DNA from: Prosapia bicincta
Taxonomy: Eukaryota > Arthropoda > Insecta > Hemiptera > Cercopidae
Reading direction: 5' to 3'
Assembly: GCA_036971475.1 (NCBI GenBank)
Contig: JBAIZL010000006.1
Coordinates: 13,352,705-13,416,704, forward strand
Length of the DNA stretch: 64,000 nucleotides
In this document: piece by piece, positions 22,488 to 33,729 of the stretch
Position numbering within the stretch: the first letter of the stretch is position 1
Layout of the letters: every line of letters begins with the position of its first letter
Program-made: the position numbers and the translations under genes
The notes under the pieces: generated by a model
Told to the model about the DNA's origin: nothing
The model's input: only the letters and a program-made list of their open reading frames with translations
Database searches by the model: none

Positions 22488-23512
22488 TTTTAATATTTGT
22501 TTCCTCAATATATTATCTATTATTTTAGGATCATTTCCATTGAATTTAGCGATCTCTTTAATTCTGGCCAACTCACATTTAAATCTACTTTTATGCAATG
22601 GAATAGTAATTAATCTATTAACCATAGTGTTAAAAGCTGCTAATTTATGGGATTTGCAATGGTTAGAATCTACCGGGATATATCTATCATTATTTGTATG
22701 TTTCCTATATATATCATATTCAATTTTATTATTATTTCTAAAACATAATACATCAAGAAACGGTAAACATTTATTATGCTCTATTTCAAAAGTAGATTTA
22801 ATGTTTTTATGTTCATTGTTAATTAATGATAAGAAATGTTCTACGTTAAACTCTTTGGTATTAAAAATTGCGAAAACATCATCTACATATCTAATCCATA
22901 CTCTAGGAAAATACGGGAGTTTGTTTCTTAATTCCTTTTCAAAATTTTTCATAAAAAGTTCGGCTATGAAAGGTGATAAACTATTCCCCATAGCTGTACC
23001 ATCTTTTTGTTGGTAAAACACATTGTTAAATGAAAAATAATTCTGAGTCATACAACATTTAGTTAATTTTACATATTCGTTAACTTCATTAATCTCTATG
23101 TTATTTTCAATTAAACATTCTTTTAACAAAATTAATGTTTCAGCAACTGGTATGCTTGGGAATAGTGAACAAACGTCAAACGATACAAATATTTCGTCTT
23201 CTGTCAGTTCAATATTTTTTAATTTATTTATAAACTCTCCTGTATTTTTTATTGAGCTGGATTCTACATTAAATTTTAAATTTCCAAAAACTTTATTTAA
23301 CCATTTTGACAAAAGATAAGTTGGTGAGTCAATCCCCGAAACTATCGGTCTCATCAAATTACCTTCTTTGTGTATCTTTGGGAGGCAATTTAACCTAGGT
23401 ATAACTGCATTTGAAACAATAAATTTATAAATTTCATTTTTTGGAATAACTAAATTACAACTTCTAATAATATTTACCGTTTCTTTTACAAATTTGTTTA
23501 TTGGATTCTTTT
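22479..23512 (-). pseudogene. PLE5 reverse transcriptase
   Basis: Penelope-type RT. Motifs in order: PRLNCLPKIHKEGNLMRPIV (upstream RT block), IFVSFDVCSLFPSIPVAET (motif A), QKDGTAMGNSLSPFIAEL (motif B), VWIRYVDDVFAIF (motif C), CLPFLDVLCFRNN, YDIYRKHTNNDRY and HKLAAFNTMVNRLITIPL. All catalytic aspartates are present and the domain is open for about 340 codons. The frame continues well upstream of the first ATG; the upstream and downstream joins are each one base out of frame within runs of seven T on the plus strand (near 23508 and 22488). Confidence 0.93.
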
Positions 23513-24266
23513 TTTAATTTCATGAACATTTCTTCTTTTAACAAATTATTAACTCGATTAACATAATCTTCTTTATTTAAAATTACAATAGTATTTCCCT
23601 TATCCGCTTTTAAAAAATAACAATTACGATTTCTTAAACTTCTGATCAATTCTTCTTCAATTTTATATTTTGAGCAATCTTCGTCTTGCAAACTTTCCTG
23701 ACGTAGCTTTTATCTGTTTCGTTTAAAAACCTAATACCATTCTCAATATTACCTATTAGCTCCTCAATACCTTTACCATTATTATTACGGGATGAAAATT
23801 TCAATCCTTTATTTAAAATTTCCATTTCCGATTTGGAGAATATTATATTTGTTTCATTTTTGACCAAAATATTATTATTATTTTGGTTATTAGGTTTATC
23901 TGATGTAGTTCTCATCAACATGCTTAATTTCTTTTCTAATTTTTCAACTTTTTTAAAATATTTATGTTCATTAACTACATAAACTTGTTTACAAAATGTG
24001 TCCCAACCTTCTTTATTTTCTTTTGCTAACTTTAAATGTAAATTATATAACTCCAATTCCACTGTATATAATTTACCTTAAAGGTAATTTATTTCTAAAC
24101 TCAGCCATTTCTCCTTAGCAAATTGTAAAGCTTTCTTTGTGCTGTAATTTTTAACTTTTATATTAATTCCTTCAATAAATTTAGGAGTTAAGTTCTTCTT
24201 TTTACATGCTTTAAGAAATTTTATATCCGCTAATATAAATTTAACTTGTATATTTAATTTTTATTG
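23464..24266 (-). pseudogene. PLE5 N-terminal region
   Basis: Three reading pieces that together form the N-terminal part. First, 24266-24081: FILADIKFLKACKKKNLTPK and KEKWLSLEINYL, the conserved N-terminal block of Penelope-like elements. An in-frame TAA (24078-24080) separates it from 24077-23646, with ELELYNLHLKLAKENKEGWD and a lysine-rich, coiled-coil-like stretch. A 1-base shift near 23695 leads to the third piece, with YFLKADKGNTIVILNKEDY, the conserved KADKGN block just before the RT. No start codon was found upstream of 24266, so the true 5' end is unclear. Confidence 0.82.
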
Positions 24267-24269
24267 TTA

Positions 24270-25895
24270 AATTATTATTGATGACTATAAGTTTACAGAC
24301 TTGAATTTCCAAGCAATATGACTTAAAATGAAGAATTTTCATGATATGATGATGGATCATAAATACCAAGTCCCATTAAAGAACGAAAATATTTTTGTAT
24401 GTAAATAGATTTTTCTTCATTATAAGATACTTTATGAAAATAAAAATTCTCTTTCTAAGGCAATAATTTATTCGCAAATAAATCATATCTTTCCATTCAC
24501 AAATCTCATTGACACAACTTTTATTAACATATTTACTCGACATCCAAATTTCGCTATCTTTATCAGTATTTTTGTGTGTATTATATTCCTTTGCAATACT
24601 GTGCGTTTATAAGATGTATAATTATGTAGTATTATGTCTCATTCACTTCAAATATGAATCAAAAAATATTATTCAAAAAAACAAGTAAATTTTAAAATAT
24701 GATTTTAAATACAATTCCTTTATATGTCCATATATGACAATCACAATATTAAGTGACAGAATAGAAAGCGAAAATAACACTTGATTCGTTCATTACAATT
24801 TGAAGAAACTATATTAACATCAAGTGTCTTCTATTACAAGTCTTCCAAGTTTTAAAAAAAATGTATTTTAACATGAGTGAATACATGAAATGTATTTTAC
24901 TATTAAATGAAGATTTAAACAATATATTAAATATATACGCGCATATTTGTCATTTTTTTATTTATTAAACCTATATTTATAGTAATTTTATAAACAACGC
25001 TTTGTATTAGACCTTATCGGTTTTAGTTTTTAAGATATTTCAGCTTTCAAAGAGTTAGGTAAATCTGTAGCTGTTAAGATTCTCTCACTTTTAATATATT
25101 CACTAATTATTAACCTTTATTTCGTTTCACACAGGAAATGTTTTATTTTAACATTATAGTTTTTTGTTGTACAAAATTACAATCACTTATGAAAAATTGT
25201 ACCTATAATATACATGACCTCAATGATGGAAGTAGGGCTCATCCTCTCCTACTTGCTCTTATTGATCGATGAAGAATTATTTCATAATGTCAGGAATGGC
25301 ATTTGTAAAGCGAAACGCTTCATTGAAAAGGGAGGAATCCTTAATAAAACATCCCATCTGTAATTGCGAACCGTCTTCAATCTTTCTTCTTTATATAATT
25401 GGTAACATTTTCTAAATAATTTTAAGATTTAAGGGTTTGAATAAGTGCAAGCAATATCTCTTTCAAACAATTTAATTCCTTCTTCAACTTATTTTGTATA
25501 GGCTTCCTTTCTTTACCCATTAGGAATTTTTCGACTTACGACTTTAGTCTAGAAATAGGTGTATATTTTACTTAATTTGTAAATAAAAACCTATTAAACA
25601 TATTCATTTCTAGCGTTACTAGCAGAATATATATTAATTATATCACATGACACGATGTTACAAAAAATGTGTTACTTCATAAAACACTTTCAGAACACTG
25701 TAAATACTAATTCATTTTAAGGCTTTAAACTTCTGGCAGAGCGAAGGGTCATGTACATTTCAAAATGCAACGGCCATTACCCCGCCCTCTGTACGCCCAG
25801 TTGTACGTGACTGGAAGCCGGCAGATGGCCAAATAAGTGAAGAGACTGAGTTATGTTCTAAGCAATACACACGAGATATTAGAGAACATAATCCA
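24270..25895. other. Spacer, no gene seen
   Basis: AT-rich with no recognised gene. A GC-richer island of about 130 bp lies at 25735-25860 (CGGCCATTACCCCGCCC) without an open frame I can interpret. A run of A near 25899-25910 follows. Confidence 0.55.
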
Positions 25896-25954
25896 TTAAA
25901 AAAAAAAAAAACATTTAATGTATTTAATAAAAAACAAGTAATAAAAAAAAAAAC

Positions 25955-25958
<4 letters not shown>

Positions 25959-26009
<51 letters not shown>
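25959..26009. repeat. TA microsatellite
   Basis: About 51 bp of TA. Confidence 0.95.
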
Positions 26010-26013
<4 letters not shown>

Positions 26014-26226
26014 TATCCTACATACTTTTTCATATCAATGGAATCAGGCGTTGTAAATACTAGAAAATAAGAGCACGTAGTTAATAGTTCTAGAAAATCG
26101 ACTCGTAAATATACCAAGTAGGCGTTCTGTTCACATACACAAACGTGTATGTGATTCATGTATATATAATGAATAAAAGCTGTTGAAATACAACACATTT
26201 TTTATTTATACTTTTTGCAACGCTCC

Positions 26227-26254
26227 TTTCTAGGAAAATAAGAATCATCTTCAG
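26227..26254 (-). ncRNA. Weak hammerhead-like motif
   Basis: Minus strand: CTGAAGA (26254-26248), T, then about 16 bases without a good stem, then GAAA (26230-26227). The spacing and the unpaired T resemble families A and C, and TTTTTGCAACG follows on the other side. The lack of a stable stem II means it may be a decayed PLE end or chance. Confidence 0.3.
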
Positions 26255-26269
26255 CTAAAACAATGTTGT

Positions 26270-26523
26270 AACAAAATGTTTACAAAATTTAATCTATATA
26301 TGTACTACAATACAACCATGTGGTTGATTAAAATTGGTTGAATTATAGTACTTATAATTTAATTTTTCTAAAAGTTTTATTATATCATTTTTTCCTGAAG
26401 ATATTAATACCTATTTTATTAGTGAAGAGCTTTGGATATTATAAAATATAAAAATATCCTTATATTTAAAATATTTCTATTCATTATGCATATTACAAGA
26501 CACCTTTTATCATATTGAATGGC

Positions 26524-26556
<33 letters not shown>

Positions 26557-27765
26557 ATCACTTAGAAATACTATAAGTAGTGATAATAGAAATAATAACA
26601 CAGATATTGCCTACTTTATCGGAAATAATAGTTAAAACTAAAAGATAACTTGTAAAAGCATCTCAGTAATAAACTGTGACAAGTGTACCCTTGATGTATG
26701 ATGTAACACGTTTAAGAGCCCCGTAGCATAATAAGCTGGCTATGTTGGTAACGTAATATTAAAGTTAAATTGTTATGAACTAAGAGGGTGGATTTTAGTG
26801 GAATGTTACCATGTTTATGACTATTATTATTTATACATCAATGTTACAAAAGGTTTTTGAGAATTTTAATGTAGGAATTTGGTACATAAAGTTCCCATGC
26901 AACTTAAATTAATGTTTGTACAACAAATTTGGGCGTTTTAAATTTAGTTGTTGGAATGGACAGTGTGGATTATGTTTATTGTGGATGATTTGACTGTGAA
27001 TGACTTGTCATTGGCATTAAGGCATAATTCTAAAAATAGTTTTATTGGCCGAGAAATACATTTTCAGAATATAAACATTCTATATACGTTTATTTGAATC
27101 ATGTTTCACTGCCTGGTATTTTTCTACTTTTATTATAAGTAAGTTACATGATATGTCCGTATGTAAAACAGATTTCTAAATGATTGTTGACTAAAGATGG
27201 TAATTACTTCTTTACAATTATAAAAATGTATATAGTTGCAGTTGTTTTTATTGTTATCGATAAGTTTCTTTCATGTATTTAGTTGTGTTAAGATTTTATT
27301 GTTTTTCTTGTAAATGATGAAGAGTTTTGTAAATGTTTGAGATTATTTATTACTTTGTATCTTTTTGCTTAGATATGTCATTTAGTTATATCCATAGCAA
27401 AGCGCTCCAATAAAATTCCAATTCCCTGATCACACTTTTGTTCACCCGTAATCCTTGTATTAGAAATTTATTACACGTTTCAAGACAACACACCTTTTAC
27501 TTCATTACCAACAATCTCACGTTTTTTAGGGTAATATTTTACTTTTCCCTTTTGAGAATCTATATTTAAAATAGTAGTTTCTTCTACCATACTAGTTTTT
27601 CTCCAATACATTGTAATATATTGCAAATTATAAATACTTGTATTATCTAAAACTATCAACACATTTTTTTAAGACGCTGGGTTTAGTAAAACAAAATTAA
27701 TTTTTCTTTTTTTTATTACTACTTTGTATTTTAAGGGCGACAAGATATTACGACTACTTAAGAAT
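26270..27765. other. AT-rich spacer, no gene seen
   Basis: No recognised gene. A small TA run lies at about 26524-26549 and CCTGAAGATATT at 26393 resembles the first hammerhead box but has no partner box. Confidence 0.55.
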
Positions 27766-27769
27766 TTCG

Positions 27770-29225
27770 ATACGTGGAGGAATATGAGACCGATACCTCC
27801 TCGAAATAACGCAAACTCATACCACAGGGAAACTTTGAAATTTTATTGAACCCTAATCCTATACATTAAAATGCAAAAATAAGTTTATAATAATTAATAG
27901 GAACATTTCTTGGAAGCCGAACTCATTTCGGTTGCATACTGTACTGATATAAACCGTTCCTGAAAGCCCGACTCTTTTCCTTAGCATAACGTATTAATAT
28001 AAAAGTATCTTAAAAAGCCGACTAATTTCTTTCCATTCAATACATATATAACATATCTTGAAAGCCCGACGCATTTCCTTACCATACTGTATATTTATAA
28101 ATAATCTTGGAAGCCCGACACTTTTCCTATTCATTAAATATAAATATAAATATTTCCTAAAAACCCTAATCCATTCCTATGCTTGCCGTATTGATATAAA
28201 CATTTCTTGAAAGCCCGACTCATTTCCTTAGCATACCGTATATTTATAAATAATCTTGGAAGACCGACACATTTTCAATCCGTTCAGTATAAATACTAAA
28301 GTTTCTTGGCAGAATTTCTTATTTTCCTTTCCATGCCGTATTAATAAACTCATTTCATTGAAGCCCGACTCAATTTCTTTCATTTCAATATATATATATA
28401 TATATATAAGTTATTGAAAATAGGTTTCATTTCTTTTGCGTGTCGTGTTGATATGTGCATTTCTTAGAAGCTCGGATCATTTCTTTCAAGTATTGTAATG
28501 ATATAAACATGACTTAGATGCAGATCCTTTTTTGCATACCGTATAGGTATAAACATTTCTTGGATGCCCGATCAATCTCCTTCACATACCTTATTGATAT
28601 AATTTTCTTAGAAGACCTATTTCTTTTGCAGACTGTATTGATATCAATATTTCTTACAAGACGACTCATTTCCTTGAAGTATTGAGTTGATATAAACATA
28701 TCTTAGAAGCCCGACTCATTTCTTTTGCATACCGTATGGGTATAAATATTTCTTGGAAGACAAAACCATTTCCTTTGCAGATTGTATTGATATGAACATA
28801 TCTTGAAAGCCCGGCTCATATCTTTTATATAGCGTATAGTTATCAACATTTCTGCTTAGTTTCCTGACCCATTTCCTTTGCATTCCGTGTAGGTATAAAT
28901 ATTTCTCTAGCATACACTATAGTTATTACAATATCTTGGAATCTGGACACATTTCTTTTGCGTGCTGTATTAATATAAACATTACTTGGAAGACTGACCA
29001 ATTACCTATGCATACCATATTGATATAAACATTTCTTGGAAGCCGGTTTCAATTTCTTTCCATAGCATATTGATATAAAATTTCTTGGAAGCTCTATATA
29101 TTTCTATTACATACCGTATTGTTATAAAAATGTCTTAGAAAACCGACTCATCATTTCCTTCCAGATAAAATAGACTCCTATAGAGATAGGCTCGAATTTA
29201 ATTGAACCTCGAAATATCGGGACTA
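27770..29225. repeat. 50-bp minisatellite element, copy 1
   Basis: About 25 diverged tandem units of about 50 bp, recognisable by TTTCTTGGAAGCCCGACTC, TTCCTT, GCATACCGTAT and GATATAAAC. The array lies between flanks that recur around the array at 41.3-42.6 kb: GACCGATACCTCCTCG and CCCTAATCCTATA on the left, GACTCATCATT, ATAGGCTC and CTCGAAATATCGG on the right. Shared flanks show that the array travels as part of a larger element. No coding seen. Confidence 0.85.
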
Positions 29226-29229
29226 CTTT

Positions 29230-29530
29230 ATTAATCATGTAGTAGACAAATGAGTTATTTCTTGATTTCAACTTGTTGAAGGTTTTAAATTTTCTTCTTC
29301 TATTAGGAAAAAAAGACTGTAAAACCGGTTTGGTTTGTAATAAAATGTTTCGTAGACTCTACAGTATTAGTCCTAAACCAATCAATAAAGTTTTAGTTAA
29401 TGTAAATCCCTTTTTAACACATGTATTATTTTCACTATAATCACTTTCAAGAAATATTAGTAAAATATGACTTTTTACTTACATTTTTGTAACACTTATA
29501 AACAATATAAGTATGACAAACGAACATACA

Positions 29531-29569
<39 letters not shown>

Positions 29570-30463
29570 CACAACACAACACACACACACACACACACAC
29601 AATTTCGCTTTTATTTGATCTCTGTTTGAATATTGAGCGTTTAAAGAGCACAGTTACCTTACATATAAAAACCACCATAAAAGATACATAAACGTTATTC
29701 TAAAACTTAAATGACGTACACAGATGTGGAAGCCCTTCAAGCTTTATAGCTTGGCCCAAAACCGTAAAAGCAGGTTTTTGGTTTTCTTAGCATATTTGGA
29801 AATCTCTTTATATTTGCACACACACGCACCCACGCCCGTGTGAGGGTACGTCCACACAAACACAAGAAATTTCAGTAAAATTTATATATTGTATATGGTA
29901 ATTGTTTTAAAATCTTAAAAAATACATATATTTGTATTTTACGGTACATGCCCATAACTGATTTAATTTTGAATGTCCGGCTTCCAGGATCCGTTTCTTC
30001 ATTGTTGACGATCGACACGCCAGTCTTCTGTAACTTATTTTCACTTATCAATTTAATTTATTTCACCAATCATTAAGATAAAACTCTCATTTATTTTTCC
30101 TTAAAACCCCTACAATATCTAGATATATATAGAGAGAAATTGAAATTCATCGTAGTTGTTTTCTATCTCAGTCAAGGTTTTATTTATTTTAATATTTCTA
30201 ACAGTTTATAACTTTGTCAGCCTAAAAACTAATTTTACATTAAGATTTAGGCTGTTCGTATTGCTAACCTATGACGGTATCTCAGGTAGAATTTATCTTG
30301 GACTCGACGTATTTCAACTTCGCATGTTTTTGGTACACATTTTAAAAATTATAGTTTAAAAAAATTAAAATTATTACTTTTATCCGTATTCCTTGAAAGA
30401 GTGCTTTACTATAAACACACGCACGGGGGTACACACACAACTATAACTACACACACATACACA

Positions 30464-30537
<74 letters not shown>

Positions 30538-31300
30538 ATACGTTTAATGCCTTACACACATCGGAGGATGTTAGAGCTTATACTTTTTGCTTCTGAATGT
30601 TTTAATTAATTATTTAATACCATCGACATCTGCTTTTGAAAGTTTTACATTTATTAGGGTATTTTCATACCATAATTCCAAATTCACACGAAGTTACCTG
30701 CCTCATATATAAACGTGGTTTATAAATGCGTGGAAGGGAATATAGAATATTCAGTGCTTTTGGTTGTGGATTCTATGTGACTAATGAAGGCATGTCAACG
30801 ACGCGAATGGTTTGCATAGATGTTGTTGATTAAATTTAAAGATTACCAATTTATTCTATAATAAATTAGTGTATCGATAATACATTACATTTTTGGTGTA
30901 ATATATTTAGAGGTAAATAGAATTTGTAATATTACCTAAAATTCACGCAATCATTTTCTAAATTTGCAGGAGGTTCTATTATTTAAAATATAATATAAAC
31001 TGTTAGCGCATTATTTAAATTGAAATATAACGTGCAAAATATATAACGAACAAAAGTAATTTCTATGTTCATTGATAAGACGACACTATTCCTTGTATAA
31101 ATTATTTTCTTTATACGTATTATTACGCTTAATTGATATTTTCTTGGACAAAATATACATCTTTTATTATTGGTACTACTTTCACTTTCTAAAACCAAAA
31201 ACGTTAAACACATTTCACTTGCCATTGAAGCCACGTAAACAATGGTTCTTTATCAATTTATTGATGCAATAGTTTTTCTCGCATCAAGATATATTACTCC
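29230..31300. other. Spacer with AC microsatellites, no gene seen
   Basis: No gene recognised. It contains AC tracts at 29527-29600 (interrupted by AAAACACAACACAACAC) and 30471-30512 continuing as TA to 30536. Short open frames across the AC tracts are artefacts. Confidence 0.6.
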
Positions 31301-31379
31301 TTCGAGACACCACTCTAGACAGACTTATTGGTAGTTCCTTTTTACTTATACCTCGTTCTCTTAGCAGGAGCAATGAAAA

Positions 31380-31562
31380 CTAAGAGGCTTCGGGATAAAC
31401 CCGGGACGGGTTAAACCACCCATTCATAATCACTCCTTTACTCATTACATGCATCACCCAACCCGTTAGACCTTGGAGGCATGATGTTTTTGCATATCTA
31501 TACAAATAGAAAGACAAACTATAGGTAGTATAGTAGAGCCCAGAACAGGATATCTTGTTCAA
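31380..31562 (-). CDS. Unrecognised open frame in a GC-richer stretch
   Basis: A 60-residue open frame ending with GWVMHVMSKGVIMNGWFNP and SRVYPEAS, within about 290 bp (31300-31590) that is less AT-rich than the neighbourhood. The composition suggests a real exon fragment or a dispersed repeat rather than spacer. I recognise no domain, and the direction is only inferred from the open frame. Confidence 0.22.
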   Translation of the reverse strand: MNKISCSGLYYTTYSLSFYLYRYAKTSCLQGLTGWVMHVMSKGVIMNGWFNPSRVYPEAS

Positions 31563-31710
31563 AGACGCTGGTAATTTAGGCCAAGCTTCTATTAGTTACA
31601 ATATTACCATATACATTTATTTATTTTATAACAATATATATATATATATGATGAATTGTTACTATCTGGAGTACATCCGTTCACTCTGCAGTCCATAAAT
31701 TCGCAGTTCC

Positions 31711-31735
31711 GACGTTTCGCTAGAATCTCATCCAG
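31711..31735 (-). ncRNA. Hammerhead-like motif, left arm (family F)
   Basis: Minus strand: CTGGATGA (31735-31728; one extra G relative to CTGATGA), GATTCTAGC, GAAA (31718-31715), then CGTC. The ending GAAACGTC, with ACGT as a short self-complementary helix III followed by C, is the classical form of dimeric minimal hammerheads. Stem II is weak. Confidence 0.55.
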
Positions 31736-31816
31736 CATTGACGGCTCTACATAGGAGCCGAGCTATCTGCGCTCTTCACTCGCTCTTCTACTGTTATTGG
31801 GTTCACCTCGTCAATG

Positions 31817-31841
31817 CTGGATGAGATTCTAGCGAAACGTC
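31817..31841 (+). ncRNA. Hammerhead-like motif, right arm (family F)
   Basis: Plus strand copy of the same motif: CTGGATGA (31817-31824), GATTCTAGC, GAAACGTC (31834-31841). Identical to the left-arm motif. Confidence 0.55.
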
Positions 31842-31936
31842 GGAACTGCGAATCTATGGACTGCAGAATGAACGGATGTACTCCAGATAGTAACAATTCA
31901 TCATATTTTTCCATCCGTGAAGGTATACGTATCAGC

Positions 31937-31967
<31 letters not shown>

Positions 31968-33625
31968 TTCATTTTTTTATTTATGGATATAATGATCAGG
32001 GAAAAGATAATAATGATATATAAGTTGCTTTTAATGCCATCTCCTACTTAAAACCCTTATTTGACTTCCAACTACTTTTGCTTAAAGTCGTTCTCACTAC
32101 TAAATCCAGATAAAACTTTTCTTATTACACATACGGCTAGGTTTCAATTTAAACTTTGTATCACCATTTGTTGTGCAAAAAGGTCATTCTATTACATTTT
32201 GTAAAAACACCTAATAATATGCAATGATATAAGAGAAGAAACAGCTTTTGAAAGATTGTTAGTATTGAGAAATGTCTTAATACAAACTAATTTCTCTACA
32301 AACCTATATTCTCTAAGAGGTAACTATATATATTTTTAAAACGTATCTGTGTAGGCTATTGATATTAGACAGCCATTGTCAATATTTTCCAATTTTTTCT
32401 TCATTAACATACAATGTTATGCATACAGAATATCTGTCTCTTAAAACTGTACCCTAAAGTTCTAACTTTATATTACGCAAAAGGCCTTTCCGAGAGGTAT
32501 GTGGTCACTTTATTTCTTCGAATACTAAATAAATGTGTGTTTATTGACATAAAAGTGTTTCGTATATGCTTTACCTCCTGATTGTTCCCAGTGGCAAATT
32601 TTTCCATTTTTAATCTACCTGGTAGTTTAAATAATATTCTAAATAAATCAAATTTATTTTGCCAGAAATTATATTTTGTTATTTTTAAAATATTATTTAT
32701 GCCTACTTTATTTTTAGGTTGATATATCTCTAAATTTATATTGAGCCATTTACAAATGCGTATCGCTTTACTTTTTACAAAAATGTTTTTAACGGGACAC
32801 TTGTAACAAAATATAAATTTATTTTATCAAATATTTTAAGCCTATTTTGCACGGACGTATTTGAAAGATTTTTAGGAGGTGTGGTATTATTGAATTATAT
32901 TTTTTTATTCCAAATGTAAAAGTCATAAACATTGTACAAGGAGTTCTCTAAAAGGATTTACCGTGCAACAGAAATTAATTAAAAAGCCAGTAGAGCAGAG
33001 ATTCATTACATATATTGGTATTTATTTTTGTTTAGCTCAGCAAAGCAAAACATAAGCATCGTTTTTTGTCCATTTTTTCCCTACAATTTTATTCCTAATT
33101 TTTTATACTATAAATAATTTTTTTCATAGCCATTTGATTTGTTACAGATTAACGATTTTCAAGTAAAGCGTTCAAATTAGATGATTAGTTTACATAAATG
33201 AAGTACAACAATATTTGGATAGTAAAAATATTTTCAATTATCACACCACCGTAGGAAGGCTAAAGAACGGAGTTACGTTCCTACATAAAATTAATTAAGT
33301 CACACCCCTAAAGAAATTTTACCATATAGCCTTCCTAGTGCTCTTACGTAAGTTAAAGATTAGATCTATAAATTTAAAATAAATGAAAGTTTTACCTCTT
33401 GTGTCGATGTATTAAAATATAACTGTTACCTCCGTAGCGGAAATCTTTGAGGGTAAATCTGATCGTTCGTTGATTGGTCCCTTGGTCACAGCTAGCACTG
33501 CCAAGTCCCTTATGTCACGAACCACTTTGGCGTCTCTTATTTGACTCCTTTACTTGATTTGCAAGAGTTTTTCAACAAGACCAGAAAAATCAAGAGATTT
33601 CGTAAGTCGAATCTCAAACATTACA
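31937..33625. other. Spacer, no gene seen
   Basis: Begins with a TA run (31937-31963). No gene recognised. TAGGAAGGCT near 33252 and AGCCTTCCTA near 33341 are inverted about 90 bp apart and might be ends of a very small element, but nothing else supports this. Confidence 0.55.
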
Positions 33626-33627
33626 AA

Positions 33628-33630
<3 letters not shown>

Positions 33631-33711
<81 letters not shown>

Positions 33712-33722
33712 TGTGTGTGTTT
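33631..33722. repeat. TA then TG microsatellite
   Basis: About 33 bp of TA followed by about 58 bp of TG with one CTG interruption. Confidence 0.95.
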
Positions 33723-33729
33723 GTGTTCA

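Larger units (their letters stand above)
21660..24266 (-). mobile_element. PLE5, near-complete Penelope-like element
   Basis: Minus-strand retroelement with N-terminal region, reverse transcriptase, linker, GIY-YIG endonuclease, a 3' untranslated part (21724-21958) and a hammerhead-like motif at 21689-21723. The conceptual protein of about 770 residues is close to the usual length for the family. It is interrupted by one stop and three frameshifts, two of which lie in runs of seven identical bases. No inverted upstream copy of the end was recognised. It is not part of either duplication. Confidence 0.9.
31648..31899. mobile_element. Palindrome of two inverted PLE ends, family F
   Basis: Two arms of about 94 bp (31648-31742 and 31806-31899) are near-perfect reverse complements, I count about two mismatches, around a spacer of about 65 bp that contains GGCTCTACATAGGAGCC and CTCTTCACTCGCTCTTC. 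Each arm carries one hammerhead-like core. TA tracts flank the outer sides (31632-31651 and 31937-31963). It resembles the family A palindromes but with a longer spacer and much better preserved arms, so it is probably younger. Confidence 0.85.

Noticed and set aside
25283..25325. AAGCGAAACGCTTC as a hammerhead half near 25310
   Set aside because: The upstream region offers no convincing CTGANGA box at the right distance and no PLE sequence lies nearby.
33251..33350. Tiny inverted-repeat element with TAGGAAGGCT ends
   Set aside because: Only about 10 bp of inverted match, one copy and no target duplication.
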